Shown here: positions 16,467 through 24,838 of the stretch, piece by piece
Layout of the letters: each line of letters starts with the position of its first letter
Position numbering within the stretch: the first letter of the stretch is position 1
Source of the DNA: Pseudomonas sp. dw_612
GTDB lineage: Bacteria > Pseudomonadota > Gammaproteobacteria > Pseudomonadales > Pseudomonadaceae
Assembly (NCBI RefSeq): GCF_018449725.1
Contig: NZ_JAAVVC010000010.1
Span: 62,001-126,000, forward strand
DNA: 64,000 nucleotides
Direction of reading: 5' to 3'
Notes under the pieces: model-generated
Seen by the model: the letters and a program-made list of their open reading frames with translations, nothing else
Databases searched by the model: none
What the model was told of the DNA's origin: nothing
Translations under genes and position numbers: made by a program

Positions 16467-18896
16467 ATGAAGTCCAGGGCAAAATCGGGTTCGGTCAAAC
16501 AATGGTTCGGTGCCTCGGCGCTGAGTTTTTCGGCAATGGCATTGCTGCCGCTGAGCGTGGCCATCGCCGCTGAAACCGCCAGTACGCAGCAGCGCACGCC
16601 ATTCAACTTTGCCATGGCCGCCAAACCGCTGCCCCAGGCCCTGAGCGACTTCAGCCGCATCACCGGCATCAGCGTGGTCTACACCGACGAAGCGCCCTAC
16701 GGCCTCAATGCCCCGGCACTCAATGGGCAGATGAGCGCCGAACAGGCGATCCAGCGTTTGCTCAGCGGTTCGGGTTTCACCTTCCGCCGCACCGACGCCC
16801 ACACTCTGGCGCTCGAACCCGTGCCCAGCGAAGGCACCCTGAACCTGGGCGCGACCACCATCACTTCGGTGATGGATCAAACCATGAGCTACCAGCCGCC
16901 ACCCACCAGTTCGGTGATGCGCAGCTCGGCGTTGCTTCAGGAAACCCCGCAGACCATCAACGTGATCCCGGCCCAGGTCATCCGCGACCAGGCGCCGCGC
17001 AATCTGGATGACGCTTTGGCCAATGTCAGCGGCATCACCCAGGGCAACACTTTGGCCAGCACCCAGGATTCGGTGATGACCCGCGGTTTCGGCGACAACC
17101 GCAACGGCTCGATCATGCGCGACGGCATGCCGATCGTGCAGGGCCGTGGCATGAACGCCACCGTCGATCGAGTCGAAGTGCTCAAAGGCCCGGCGTCCTT
17201 GCTCTACGGCATTCAGGACCCGGGCGGCGTGGTCAACATGGTCAGCAAGAAACCCGAACTGACTCAATACAACGCCCTGACCCTGCGTGGCTCGACCTAC
17301 GGCGACGGCAAGAACGGCAGCGGCGGCAGCCTCGACAGCACCGGTGCACTGGGCGATTCCGGGCTGGCCTATCGCATGGTCCTGGACCACGAGGACGAAG
17401 ACTACTGGCGCAACTTCGGCACCCACCGCGAAACCCTGTTGGCACCGTCCCTGGCCTGGTTCGGCGAAAGCACCAAGCTGTTGTTTTCCTACGAACACCG
17501 GGAATTCCTGACCCCATTCGACCGTGGCACGATCATCGACCCGCGCACCAACCACCCGCTGGACATCTCGCGCAACGAGCGCCTCGACGAGCCGTTCAAC
17601 AACATGGAAGGACGTTCGGACCTCTATCACTTCGAGGCCGATCACGAACTCAACGACAACTGGAAAGCCCACTTCGGCTACAGCTGGAACCGCGAAACCT
17701 ACGACGCCAGCCAGGTGCGCGTCACCGCCATCGACACCAAGAAAGGCACGCTGACGCGAAGCATGGACGGCACGCAAAACGCCATCAGCACTGACCGTTT
17801 CACCACTGCCAGCCTCGAAGGCAAAGTGAATGTATTGGGCATGCAGCATGACCTGGTGTTCGGCGTCGATGACGAGTACCGCAAGATCTACCGCGAAGAC
17901 CTGATCCGCCAGAAAAGCCTGACCACCTTCAGCTACGTCAATCCGGTGTATGGCCGCGAAGTCGCCGGCACTACCGTCAGCGCACCCGACAGCGCCCAGA
18001 CCGATGAACTGCGCAGCGATTCGATCTTCGCCCAGGACTCGATTCACCTCACCGACCAGTGGATTCTGGTGGCCGGCGGGCGCTTCCAGGAATACGACCA
18101 GTACGCCGGCAAAGGCGTGCCGTTCCGGGCCAACACCGACAACAACGGCCAGAAGTTCGTGCCCCGCGCCGGCCTGGTGTATCGCTACACCGATGAACTG
18201 TCGTTCTACGGCAGCTACACCGAATCGTTCAAACCCAACTCGACCATCGCGCCGCTGAGCGGCAGCACCGTGGTGCTCGACGGCAGCATCGCGCCGGAAG
18301 AAGCCAAGTCCTGGGAAATCGGCGCGCGGCTCGACATGCCGGGGCGTATCACCGGTGACATCGCGCTGTTCGACATCAAGAAACGCAACGTGCTGATCGC
18401 CAACGCCGAAGGCCCGACCACGATCTACAGCGCCGCCGGCGAAGTACGTTCCCGTGGTTTGGAAATCGACCTGACCGGCCAGCTCAGCGACCGCTGGAGC
18501 ATGATCGGTAGCTACGCCTACACCGATGCCGAAGTCACCGAAGACCCCGACTACAAAGGCAAGAAACTGCAAAACGTGGCCAAGAACAGCGGCTCGCTGT
18601 CGGCGGTCTACGACTTCGGCACCATCGTTGGTGGCGATCAATTGAGGGTCGGTACGGGTGCTCGGTATGTCGGCGAGAGGGCAGGGGATGCACCGAATGA
18701 TTTCGACCTGCCGGGCTACACCGTGGCCGATGCCTTCGCCACCTACGACACCAAAGTCGAAGGGCAGAAGGTCAAGTTCCAGCTCAACGTGAAGAACCTG
18801 TTTGATCGCACTTACTACACCTCGGCAGCGAGCCGGTTCTTTGTATCGATGGGGGATTCGCGGCAGGTGTCTCTTTCCAGCACTCTGGAGTTCTAG
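16467..18896 (+). CDS. TonB-dependent siderophore receptor with signalling domain
   Basis: An 809-residue outer-membrane receptor. Signal peptide (LSFSAMALLPLSVAIAAE), STN signalling domain at about residues 45-120 (FNFAMAAKPLPQALSDFSRI), plug domain with VMTRGFGDNRNGSIMRDGMP and LKGPASLLYGIQDPGGVVN, and a barrel ending in a C-terminal phenylalanine (SLSSTLEF). The plug resembles ferrichrome/ferrioxamine-type hydroxamate receptors (FiuA/FoxA class); the exact ligand cannot be read from sequence. It is the target of the upstream sigma/FecR pair. A 200-base gap with a REP pair and a GGAAA-containing stretch near 16358 suggests its own ECF promoter. Confidence 0.88.
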   Translation: MKSRAKSGSVKQWFGASALSFSAMALLPLSVAIAAETASTQQRTPFNFAMAAKPLPQALSDFSRITGISVVYTDEAPYGLNAPALNGQMSAEQAIQRLLSGSGFTFRRTDAHTLALEPVPSEGTLNLGATTITSVMDQTMSYQPPPTSSVMRSSALLQETPQTINVIPAQVIRDQAPRNLDDALANVSGITQGNTLASTQDSVMTRGFGDNRNGSIMRDGMPIVQGRGMNATVDRVEVLKGPASLLYGIQDPGGVVNMVSKKPELTQYNALTLRGSTYGDGKNGSGGSLDSTGALGDSGLAYRMVLDHEDEDYWRNFGTHRETLLAPSLAWFGESTKLLFSYEHREFLTPFDRGTIIDPRTNHPLDISRNERLDEPFNNMEGRSDLYHFEADHELNDNWKAHFGYSWNRETYDASQVRVTAIDTKKGTLTRSMDGTQNAISTDRFTTASLEGKVNVLGMQHDLVFGVDDEYRKIYREDLIRQKSLTTFSYVNPVYGREVAGTTVSAPDSAQTDELRSDSIFAQDSIHLTDQWILVAGGRFQEYDQYAGKGVPFRANTDNNGQKFVPRAGLVYRYTDELSFYGSYTESFKPNSTIAPLSGSTVVLDGSIAPEEAKSWEIGARLDMPGRITGDIALFDIKKRNVLIANAEGPTTIYSAAGEVRSRGLEIDLTGQLSDRWSMIGSYAYTDAEVTEDPDYKGKKLQNVAKNSGSLSAVYDFGTIVGGDQLRVGTGARYVGERAGDAPNDFDLPGYTVADAFATYDTKVEGQKVKFQLNVKNLFDRTYYTSAASRFFVSMGDSRQVSLSSTLEF

Positions 18897-18913
18897 GGCT
18901 GGATCAAAAGCCA

Positions 18914-19076
18914 CCCCTCACCCCAGCCCTCTCCCCAGAGGGGAGAGGGGGAAAGGGAGCCGATCTTTATGGCTTTCAAATCCTGAGCTCGACTCGATAT
19001 CTCAGGTCGATGCAACTCGAAAGAACCACCCGATCAGTCCCCTCGCCCCTCTGGGGAGAGGGTTAGGGAGAGGGGG
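18914..19076. repeat. Long inverted repeat, family D (CCCTCTCCCCAGAGGGGAGAGGG)
   Basis: A CCCTCACCCCAGCCCTCTCC-type motif at 18914-18951 is answered by GGGGAGAGGGTTAGGGAGAG at about 19052-19072; each half also contains its own small hairpin. It separates the convergent TonB receptor and AraC genes and may end transcription from both sides. Confidence 0.8.
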
Positions 19077-19106
19077 AGATCTCAATGACACCCCACCGCC
19101 CGATGT

Positions 19107-19982
19107 CTACCGCAAAAACGCCAACCGATACTCCCCAGGCGTCCCGCCCAGCACCTGCCGGAACCGATTGGTGAAATGACTCGCACTGGCAAACCCGCAC
19201 GCCAGTGCAATATCGCCCAAGGGTTGCGGGGTGCCGCGCAGCAGTTCGCGGGCCCGGGTCAGGCGCCGCGCCAGGACATACTGGTGCGGCGGCAGGCCGA
19301 AGGTCTCGCGGAACATCCGCGCGAAGTGGTATTCCGACAACGCGCATAACGCCGCCAGTTGGCCGAGGCTGATGGGTTCGGCCAACTGACTGTTGATGAA
19401 TTCCACCAACTGCCGGCGCTGATGCGCGGCCAATCCCCCCTTGAGCCGCAAGCCCTGACGCGCACCGACCTGATTCAACAGCGCATGGCTGAGCATTTCG
19501 TGGGCCAGCGTGCTGGTGAGCACACGTTCGCCGGGCTCATTCCAATTGAGGGTGAGCATCTGCCGAAAGCGCCGGGCCTGTTGTGGATCGTCGATGAAGG
19601 TGCCCTCGCGCAATTGCAGTTCGCGCGGTTCGCGGTCCAGCAGCGTGACGCAGCCGAGGGCGAATTGCTCGGGGCTGAAATACAGGTGGGCGAGGCGAAT
19701 ATCACCATTGATGACCCAGCCTGACTGATGATCGGCCGGCAGGATGCACAACTTGTTCGGGCCGCCCTTGTTGCCGGGCTGGTCGCGGCGAAAGGTTCCG
19801 GTGCCGCCGGCGATGTAGCAGGAGAGGGTGTGGTGGCTCGGCGCTTCGTAGTCCTGAGCGTCGTGATGATTGCTCCACAAGGCTGCAGCCATGCCGTCAC
19901 CGAGCTCGGCGCTGTGCTCCAGACGAGCATTGGGCGAGCGGTTGAGGGCTTGAAAGACTTGCAGCGTTTCCAGTGTGGGCAT
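19107..19982 (-). CDS. AraC family transcriptional regulator
   Basis: A 291-residue regulator. The N-terminal half (about 1-170) is an effector-binding cupin-like domain; the C-terminal 100 residues hold two helix-turn-helix units, LGQLAALCALSEYHFARMF and LGDIALACGFASASHFTNRF, ending with the family GTPGEYR. The frame is open to 20093, but ATG 19982 has GGAGAG seven bases upstream and is preferred. It is divergent from the EamA exporter gene with 137 bases between, so control of that exporter is likely. Confidence 0.88.
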   Translation of the reverse strand: MPTLETLQVFQALNRSPNARLEHSAELGDGMAAALWSNHHDAQDYEAPSHHTLSCYIAGGTGTFRRDQPGNKGGPNKLCILPADHQSGWVINGDIRLAHLYFSPEQFALGCVTLLDREPRELQLREGTFIDDPQQARRFRQMLTLNWNEPGERVLTSTLAHEMLSHALLNQVGARQGLRLKGGLAAHQRRQLVEFINSQLAEPISLGQLAALCALSEYHFARMFRETFGLPPHQYVLARRLTRARELLRGTPQPLGDIALACGFASASHFTNRFRQVLGGTPGEYRLAFLR

Positions 19983-20119
19983 GATCGTTCTCTCCAACGT
20001 CTTGCATCCTACTCCGTAGCGTTGGCCTGCGAGCCTGTGCGCCGACAAAAGCGCAAGATTATGCAAGTGCGCCATGGCGCTTGCACCCGACACTGGGCAC
20101 CTATTGAGGAGCCTTTGCC

Positions 20120-21022
20120 ATGAACCTGTCTTTGTATTTGATGACCGTGCTGATCTGGGGCACCACCTGGATTGCCTTGAAGTGGCAACTGGGGGTGGTG
20201 GCCATTCCGGTGTCGATCGTCTATCGCTTCGGCCTCGCCGCGCTGGTGTTGTTTGTCATGTTGCTGCTCAGTCGGCGCCTGCAAGTGATGAACCGTCGCG
20301 GGCACCTGATTTGCCTGGCCCAGGGCTTGTGCCTGTTCTGCGTCAACTTCATGTGCTTCCTGACCGCCAGCCAATGGATCCCCAGCGGCCTGGTCGCCGT
20401 GGTGTTTTCCACTGCCACATTGTGGAACGCCCTGAATGCGCGGGTGTTCTTCGGGCAGAAAATTGCCCGCAATGTACTGATGGGCGGCGCGTTGGGGTTG
20501 CTGGGGCTTGGCCTGTTGTTCTGGCCGGAACTGGTCGGCCACACCGCCAGCCCGCAAACCTTGCTCGGTTTGGCCCTGGCCCTGCTTGGAACGCTGTGTT
20601 TCTCGGCCGGCAATATGCTGTCGAGCCTGCAACAGAAGGCCGGGCTCAAACCCCTGACCACCAATGCCTGGGGCATGGCCTATGGCGCGGCGATGTTGTC
20701 GGTGTGGTGCCTGGTCAAAGGCATTCCGTTCGACATCGAGTGGAATGCCCGCTACATCGGCTCGCTGCTGTACCTGGTCATCCCCGGTTCGGTGATCGGC
20801 TTCACCGCCTACCTGACGCTGGTCGGGCGCATGGGCCCGGAGCGTGCCGCTTACTGCACGGTGTTGTTTCCGGTGGTGGCGCTGAATGTCTCGGCATTCG
20901 TCGAAGGCTATCAATGGACCGCCCCAGCGCTGGTTGGGCTGGTGCTGGTAATGCTGGGTAACGTATTAGTCTTTCGCAAACCCAGGGCGCCGATGGTGCA
21001 GGGCAACGGCAAATTGGCCTGA
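20120..21022 (+). CDS. EamA/DMT family transporter
   Basis: A 300-residue drug/metabolite transporter with ten membrane helices arranged as two EamA repeats (about residues 1-138 and 150-290). It starts MNLSLYLMTVLIWGTTWIAL, the usual first helix with the conserved WG-TW motif. Members export amino acids, nucleotides or drugs; the substrate here is unknown. GAGGAGCC lies nine bases before the ATG. The divergent AraC regulator is its probable controller. Confidence 0.87.
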   Translation: MNLSLYLMTVLIWGTTWIALKWQLGVVAIPVSIVYRFGLAALVLFVMLLLSRRLQVMNRRGHLICLAQGLCLFCVNFMCFLTASQWIPSGLVAVVFSTATLWNALNARVFFGQKIARNVLMGGALGLLGLGLLFWPELVGHTASPQTLLGLALALLGTLCFSAGNMLSSLQQKAGLKPLTTNAWGMAYGAAMLSVWCLVKGIPFDIEWNARYIGSLLYLVIPGSVIGFTAYLTLVGRMGPERAAYCTVLFPVVALNVSAFVEGYQWTAPALVGLVLVMLGNVLVFRKPRAPMVQGNGKLA

Positions 21023-21050
21023 ACCGGTTTGAAGATCGAGCGCACAAGCC

Positions 21051-21560
21051 TTAGCGCTCGGTCCTCAGGGCCAGGAAAATCAACGAGGGCAAAATGAAAT
21101 CGACAATATGCCGAGCCCAGTCCTTGATATTCCAGGTCTGTGATTCATCCATGTCGAACCATTCGACAGCGATCGATTGCAGGCAGATGTAATAGATAAA
21201 CAGGGCAATCAACAAACCCACGATTGAAAGCTTTTTAGCCTCGTGGAAATCGTCAGCCGGAGCATTTATATATTTGAACAGTTGATAAGTGCCCATCAGG
21301 CAATAAACGGTATACATCACTTCCAGGGTAATGATGATCCAGTAAATGCGGTGATGAAGCATCGGCGATGTAATAGCGCGGTAACTTATGTTGGCATTCT
21401 CTCGGGTGGTGTCCATGCTCAGGATATGACCGACATATTCATAATTGGACGGGTAGTCGGTAAAGTTGCTGATCATTACGAGCAATCCGAAAAAGCTGAA
21501 CGCTGCCATGAGCAAGGCTTTGCTGTATCTGATAAGTTGATCTGTGGTCAGGTGATTCAA
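21051..21560 (-). CDS. DUF2165 family small integral membrane protein
   Basis: A 169-residue membrane protein with four helices (about 13-33, 72-95, 109-130, 148-165) and the family motif ISNFTDYPSNYEYVGHILSM followed by DTT. These match the DUF2165 family (predicted small integral membrane proteins, function unknown). Codon use and base composition are noticeably more AT-rich than the neighbours, which suggests recent acquisition. The ATG at 21560 follows an AGAGTT-type site. A small hairpin at 21037-21060 overlaps its 3' end and that of the convergent EamA gene. Confidence 0.78.
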   Translation of the reverse strand: MNHLTTDQLIRYSKALLMAAFSFFGLLVMISNFTDYPSNYEYVGHILSMDTTRENANISYRAITSPMLHHRIYWIIITLEVMYTVYCLMGTYQLFKYINAPADDFHEAKKLSIVGLLIALFIYYICLQSIAVEWFDMDESQTWNIKDWARHIVDFILPSLIFLALRTER

Positions 21561-21694
21561 TGTGTGAACTCTCCGTAGCGAGTACTCGTGATAGTCGAGT
21601 GAATGGCGCGGAGTCTATAGTGGGTATCAGTTTTTTGGTGATGGACTGATTTTCAAGGTGTGTATTGAGTTCTAAGTTTTAAGCGTTAATAAAG

Positions 21695-21725
21695 AACGGG
21701 CAGGTGTCTTATAGACCTGCCCGTT
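21695..21725. terminator. Bidirectional terminator downstream of ghrB
   Basis: AACGGGCAGGT and ACCTGCCCGTT form an eleven-pair stem. The minus strand continues CTTTATT and the plus strand ATTTTTATT, so it can act both ways; for ghrB it lies five bases past the stop. Confidence 0.85.
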
Positions 21726-21729
21726 ATTT

Positions 21730-22707
21730 TTATTGGCCTTTCCAGACTTGCGGGTTCACCAGATCCTGCGGTCGCTCACCCAGTAAGGCACTGCGCAAGT
21801 TAACCAGGGCGCGGTTGGCCATGGCTTCGCGGGTTTCACCGGTGGCGGAACCGATGTGCGGCAACGTCACGGCGTTTTTCAGTTGGAACAATGGCGACTC
21901 GGCCAGCGGTTCTTTCTCGTAGACGTCCAGGCCAGCGCCGCGAATCCGCTTGGTTTGCAGCGCTTCGATCAGCGCCGGTTCGTCCACTACCGGACCGCGC
22001 GCGATGTTCACCAGGATCGCACTCGGCTTCATCAGCGCCAGTTCGCGATGGCTGATCAGGTGTTTGGTCTTCTCGCTGAGCGGCACCACCAGGCAGACGA
22101 AATCAGCTTCGGCCAGCAACTGATCAAGGCTGCGGAACTGCGCGCCGAGCTCTTGTTCCAGTTCGGTCTTGCGGCTGTTACCGCTGTAGATCACCGGCAT
22201 GTTGAACCCCAACCGACCACGACGAGCAATGGCCGCGCCAATGTTGCCCATGCCGACGATGCCCAGGGTTTTGCCATGCACATCGCAGCCAAACAGCGGC
22301 GCGCCGACGGTGGCTTGCCACTGGCCAGCCTTGGTCCAGGCGTCCAGTTCGGCCACGCGGCGGGCACTGCTCATCAGCAGCGCAAAGGCCAGGTCGGCGG
22401 TGCTTTCGGTGAGCACGTCCGGGGTGTTGGTCAACATGATCCCGCGTTCGTTGAAGTAGGCGAGGTCATAGTTGTCGTAACCGACCGACACGCTGGACAC
22501 CACTTCCAGTTTGGCGGCGTTCTCCAGTTGCGCACGGCCGAGTTTGCGACCGACGCCAATCAAGCCGTGGGCGTGGGGCAGCGCTTCGTTGAACTGGGCG
22601 TTGATATCGCCATTTTTCGGGTTTGGCACGATCACGTCGAAATCTTGCTTCAGGCGCTCGACCATTTCGGGGGTGACGCGGCTGAAGGCGAGGACGGTTT
22701 TTTTCAT
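21730..22707 (-). CDS. ghrB: 2-hydroxyacid dehydrogenase (glyoxylate/hydroxypyruvate reductase B type)
   Basis: A 325-residue D-isomer-specific 2-hydroxyacid dehydrogenase. The NAD(P) loop is GMGNIG at residues 152-157; the catalytic triad is Arg237 (NIARG), Glu266 (YEKEP) and His284 (LPHIGSAT). It would reduce glyoxylate, hydroxypyruvate or 2-ketogluconate in the cytoplasm. YSGNSRKTE after the second strand, lacking an acidic residue that would exclude the 2'-phosphate, favours NADPH. It stands alone, with a terminator behind it and a REP pair in front. Confidence 0.87.
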   Translation of the reverse strand: MKKTVLAFSRVTPEMVERLKQDFDVIVPNPKNGDINAQFNEALPHAHGLIGVGRKLGRAQLENAAKLEVVSSVSVGYDNYDLAYFNERGIMLTNTPDVLTESTADLAFALLMSSARRVAELDAWTKAGQWQATVGAPLFGCDVHGKTLGIVGMGNIGAAIARRGRLGFNMPVIYSGNSRKTELEQELGAQFRSLDQLLAEADFVCLVVPLSEKTKHLISHRELALMKPSAILVNIARGPVVDEPALIEALQTKRIRGAGLDVYEKEPLAESPLFQLKNAVTLPHIGSATGETREAMANRALVNLRSALLGERPQDLVNPQVWKGQ

Positions 22708-22796
22708 GGGAAGCAGCTCGGCGGGCGGTGGTGAATGCCAAGCACGCTAACATTCTTCGCGGGTTTTGCGCGAGTGCCCAGGCGTACGAGGATCAA

Positions 22797-22888
22797 CTGT
22801 GGGAGCGGGCTTGCTCGCGAAGGCGGGGTATCAGTCAACATTAATGCGGGATGTTAAATCGCCTTCGCGAGCAAGCCCGCTCCCACAG
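22797..22888. repeat. REP pair, family B (GTGGGAGCGGGCTTGCTCGCGAA)
   Basis: CTGTGGGAGCGGGCTTGCTC, continuing GCGAA, is answered by TTCGCGAGCAAGCCCGCTCC, continuing CACAG. This is the commonest REP of the window, with further pairs at 24685, 26347, 56682 and 63865. Confidence 0.88.
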
Positions 22889-22931
22889 GGGATATCGGTC
22901 GTTCGCGGGTGTTGTGTTTGCTGAAGAACCT

Positions 22932-22957
22932 TTGTGGGAGCAGGCTTGTTCCCACAA
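22932..22957. repeat. Short REP-derived hairpin downstream of the DUF6124 gene
   Basis: TTGTGGGA and TCCCACAA pair around a short loop that retains the AGCAGGCTTG core of family B. Located 12 bases past the DUF6124 stop; it may act as its 3' end. Confidence 0.6.
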
Positions 22958-22968
22958 GGCAGGCGTGG

Positions 22969-23217
22969 TCAATCTTGCGGGTCGAGGTTGTCCAGCATCC
23001 GGTTCACCGAGAGTTCAGCCAGCATGATGACTTGCTGGATGCCGAGCAGGGTGTTGCGGTGAGTGCCTTCGACAAATCCGGCGAGGTCACTGGCCATGAC
23101 GCTGGCCGAGGCGAGGGTTTCGCTGGCGTAGACCATCAGGGTTTCGTTGGTGGCGTTGGGGGCGACCTGGAACAGGTGGCTGGGGGTGTGAGGGGGATTC
23201 GGTGTTGGCTTGAACAT
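22969..23217 (-). CDS. DUF6124 family small protein
   Basis: An 82-residue protein beginning MFKPTPNPPHTPSHLFQVAP with a helical LMVYASETLASASVMASDLA region. The N-terminal MFK-x-TPNPP motif is that of DUF6124, a Pseudomonas-specific family of unknown function that often occurs in many copies per genome. There is no signal peptide or membrane helix. Upstream lies a 200-base strongly self-complementary leader (23248-23458), and a hairpin follows the stop, so it is an isolated transcription unit. Confidence 0.75.
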   Translation of the reverse strand: MFKPTPNPPHTPSHLFQVAPNATNETLMVYASETLASASVMASDLAGFVEGTHRNTLLGIQQVIMLAELSVNRMLDNLDPQD

Positions 23218-23552
23218 AAGGGGGGCTACTCCATCGTGAGGTTATGGAGCTGCCACTTTCGTTTTCCAGACGAAAGGTGGCAGCCGTGCGCGGACTGGAA
23301 AAACCGGCAAACCTCACCAAAAACCCGGCAGACCCGAAGGTCTCCCGCGCACAGCCGCCATAACATTGGGAGCAGAAAAAAGCGCCGCAGTATGCCATGT
23401 GCTGAGGTGAGGTATCGATTCGGGTTTTCCAGACCCGGTCACTGATGCGTCAGTGACCCCCAAAGCCTATCCACTTCCCTTCCCACACAACAACCGTCAA
23501 AACACGTCGGAAACGTCCGAGGAAATCCGCAGTTTGTAGGACCGTCCGTAGC
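23218..23552. other. Intergenic region DUF6124/LysR (335 bases)
   Basis: Gap between two minus-strand genes. Nearly all of it is taken up by the structured leader described at 23248-23458; the remaining 90 bases next to the LysR stop show no ORF and no U-tract terminator. Confidence 0.7.
23248..23458 (-). promoter_or_regulatory. Structured leader upstream of the DUF6124 gene
   Basis: Read on the minus strand, this stretch contains a perfect nine-pair stem (GGTCACTGA with TCAGTGACC, 23437-23458), CGGG/CCCG hairpin at 23421-23437 with a TCTGGAAAA loop, AGACC-TTCG-GGTCT at 23329-23342, a fourteen-base stem at 23248-23283 (GCTGCCAC.TTTCG) with the same TCTGGAAAA loop, and a long-range pairing of 23345-23359 with 23278-23292 (13 of 15 bases). 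The compact nesting directly ahead of a small gene suggests a folded 5' leader or a separate structured RNA. No protein frame of note exists here. Confidence 0.5.
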
Positions 23553-24521
23553 TCAATTCGCCAACCGTGCCCCGGCCAGGCTTCCGCTCAATTCATACGC
23601 CGTCAATTCCGCTTGATGCGCCGCCAGAATCTCCGGCAACGACCCGCGCAGGTACTCGACCCACGTCTTGATCTTCGCATCCAGGTATTGGCGCGACGGG
23701 TAGATCGCGTACAGGTTCAGTTCCTGCGAGCGGTAGTTCGGCATCATCCGCACCAGCGTGCCGTTGCGCAGCCCTTCGATCGCCGCGTACACCGGCAGCA
23801 CGCCCACGCCCATGCCGCTGGTGATCGCGGTTTTCATGGCGTCGGCGGAGTTCACCAGAAACGGTGAGCTGTTAATGGTGACCATTTCCTGGCCTTCAGG
23901 GCCGTCGAAGGTCCATTTTTCCAGCGGGATCACCGGGCTCACCAGGCGCAGGCACGCGTGGTTGAGCAGGTCGCTGGGTTTTTGTGCGCAGCCGTTGGCT
24001 TTCACATACGCCGGAGAAGCGCAAACGATGCTGTAGGTGATACCCAGCCGCTGGGAGACGAAACCCGAATCCGCCAGTTCGCTGGCGAGCACGATGGACA
24101 CGTCGTAACGCTCGTCCAGCAGGTCCGGAACGCGGTTGGCCATGGTCAGGTCGAAGGTCACGTCTGGGTGAGTCTTGCGGTAGCGGGCGATCGCATCGAT
24201 CACGAAGTGCTGGCCGATGCCGGTCATGGTGTGCACTTTCAATTGGCCGGCGGGGCGGGCGTGGGCGTCGCTGGCCTCGGCTTCGGCTTCTTCGACGTAG
24301 GCCAGGATCTGCTCGCAACGCAGCAGGTAACGCTTGCCGGCCTCGGTCAGGGCGATGCGGCGAGTCGTTCGGTTGAGCAGACGGGTTTGCAGGTGGGCTT
24401 CCAGGTTGGAGACCGCGCGCGAGACGTTGGCCGTGGTGGTGTCCAGTTGCACGGCGGCGGCGGTGAAACTGCCGGCCTCGGCCACGTAGCTGAAGGCGCG
24501 CATGTTTTGCAAGGTGTCCAT
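23553..24521 (-). CDS. LysR family regulator next to the efflux operon
   Basis: A 322-residue LysR regulator. Winged helix at residues 5-62 (MRAFSYVAEAGSFTAAAVQL then TTTANVSRAVSNLEAHL) and effector domain from about 90. The C-terminal extension beyond residue 300 is Ala/Leu rich. It is divergent from a tetrapartite aromatic-acid-type efflux operon, as AaeR is from aaeXAB in Escherichia coli, so it is the probable regulator of that pump. Its effector is unknown. The ATG at 24521 gives the normal family N-terminus (MDTLQNMRAF). Confidence 0.87.
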   Translation of the reverse strand: MDTLQNMRAFSYVAEAGSFTAAAVQLDTTTANVSRAVSNLEAHLQTRLLNRTTRRIALTEAGKRYLLRCEQILAYVEEAEAEASDAHARPAGQLKVHTMTGIGQHFVIDAIARYRKTHPDVTFDLTMANRVPDLLDERYDVSIVLASELADSGFVSQRLGITYSIVCASPAYVKANGCAQKPSDLLNHACLRLVSPVIPLEKWTFDGPEGQEMVTINSSPFLVNSADAMKTAITSGMGVGVLPVYAAIEGLRNGTLVRMMPNYRSQELNLYAIYPSRQYLDAKIKTWVEYLRGSLPEILAAHQAELTAYELSGSLAGARLAN

Positions 24522-24838
24522 GGGGTGCTCTCGGGTTCGATGGCAAATTGTGACACGAAGTTTCAGAGTCTGAGACCCCGACCAAGGGATTATCGCAGTA
24601 ACGGTAACAAAGATTCACAGGAATCCCAGCTTATCGCCAACAAGGCCCACCCCTAGAATTGCGGCCACCGCAGGAACATCAATACCTGTGGGAGCGGGCT
24701 TGCTCGCGAATGCGGTGTATCCGTCAATGATGATGTCGCCTGACACACCGCTTTCGCGAGCAAGCCCGCTCCCACAGGGGATGCGGTGCCCGGTCCCGGA
24801 ATATTTCGTGCCTCCCCCCATCTCAGGAATTTGCAGCA
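24522..24838. other. Divergent intergenic region LysR/efflux operon (317 bases)
   Basis: Contains the expected LysR-operator and promoter region next to the LysR gene (24522-24684) and a family-B REP pair at 24685-24779. No ORF of note. Confidence 0.6.
24685..24779. repeat. REP pair, family B
   Basis: CCTGTGGGAGCGGGCTTGCT and its inverted copy ending CCCACAGG. It lies 60 bases ahead of the efflux operon's first gene. Confidence 0.88.

Noticed and set aside
16458..18914. An 818-residue minus-strand open frame opposite the TonB receptor
   Set aside because: Receptor motifs are all on the plus strand; the antisense frame is a composition shadow covering exactly the same span.
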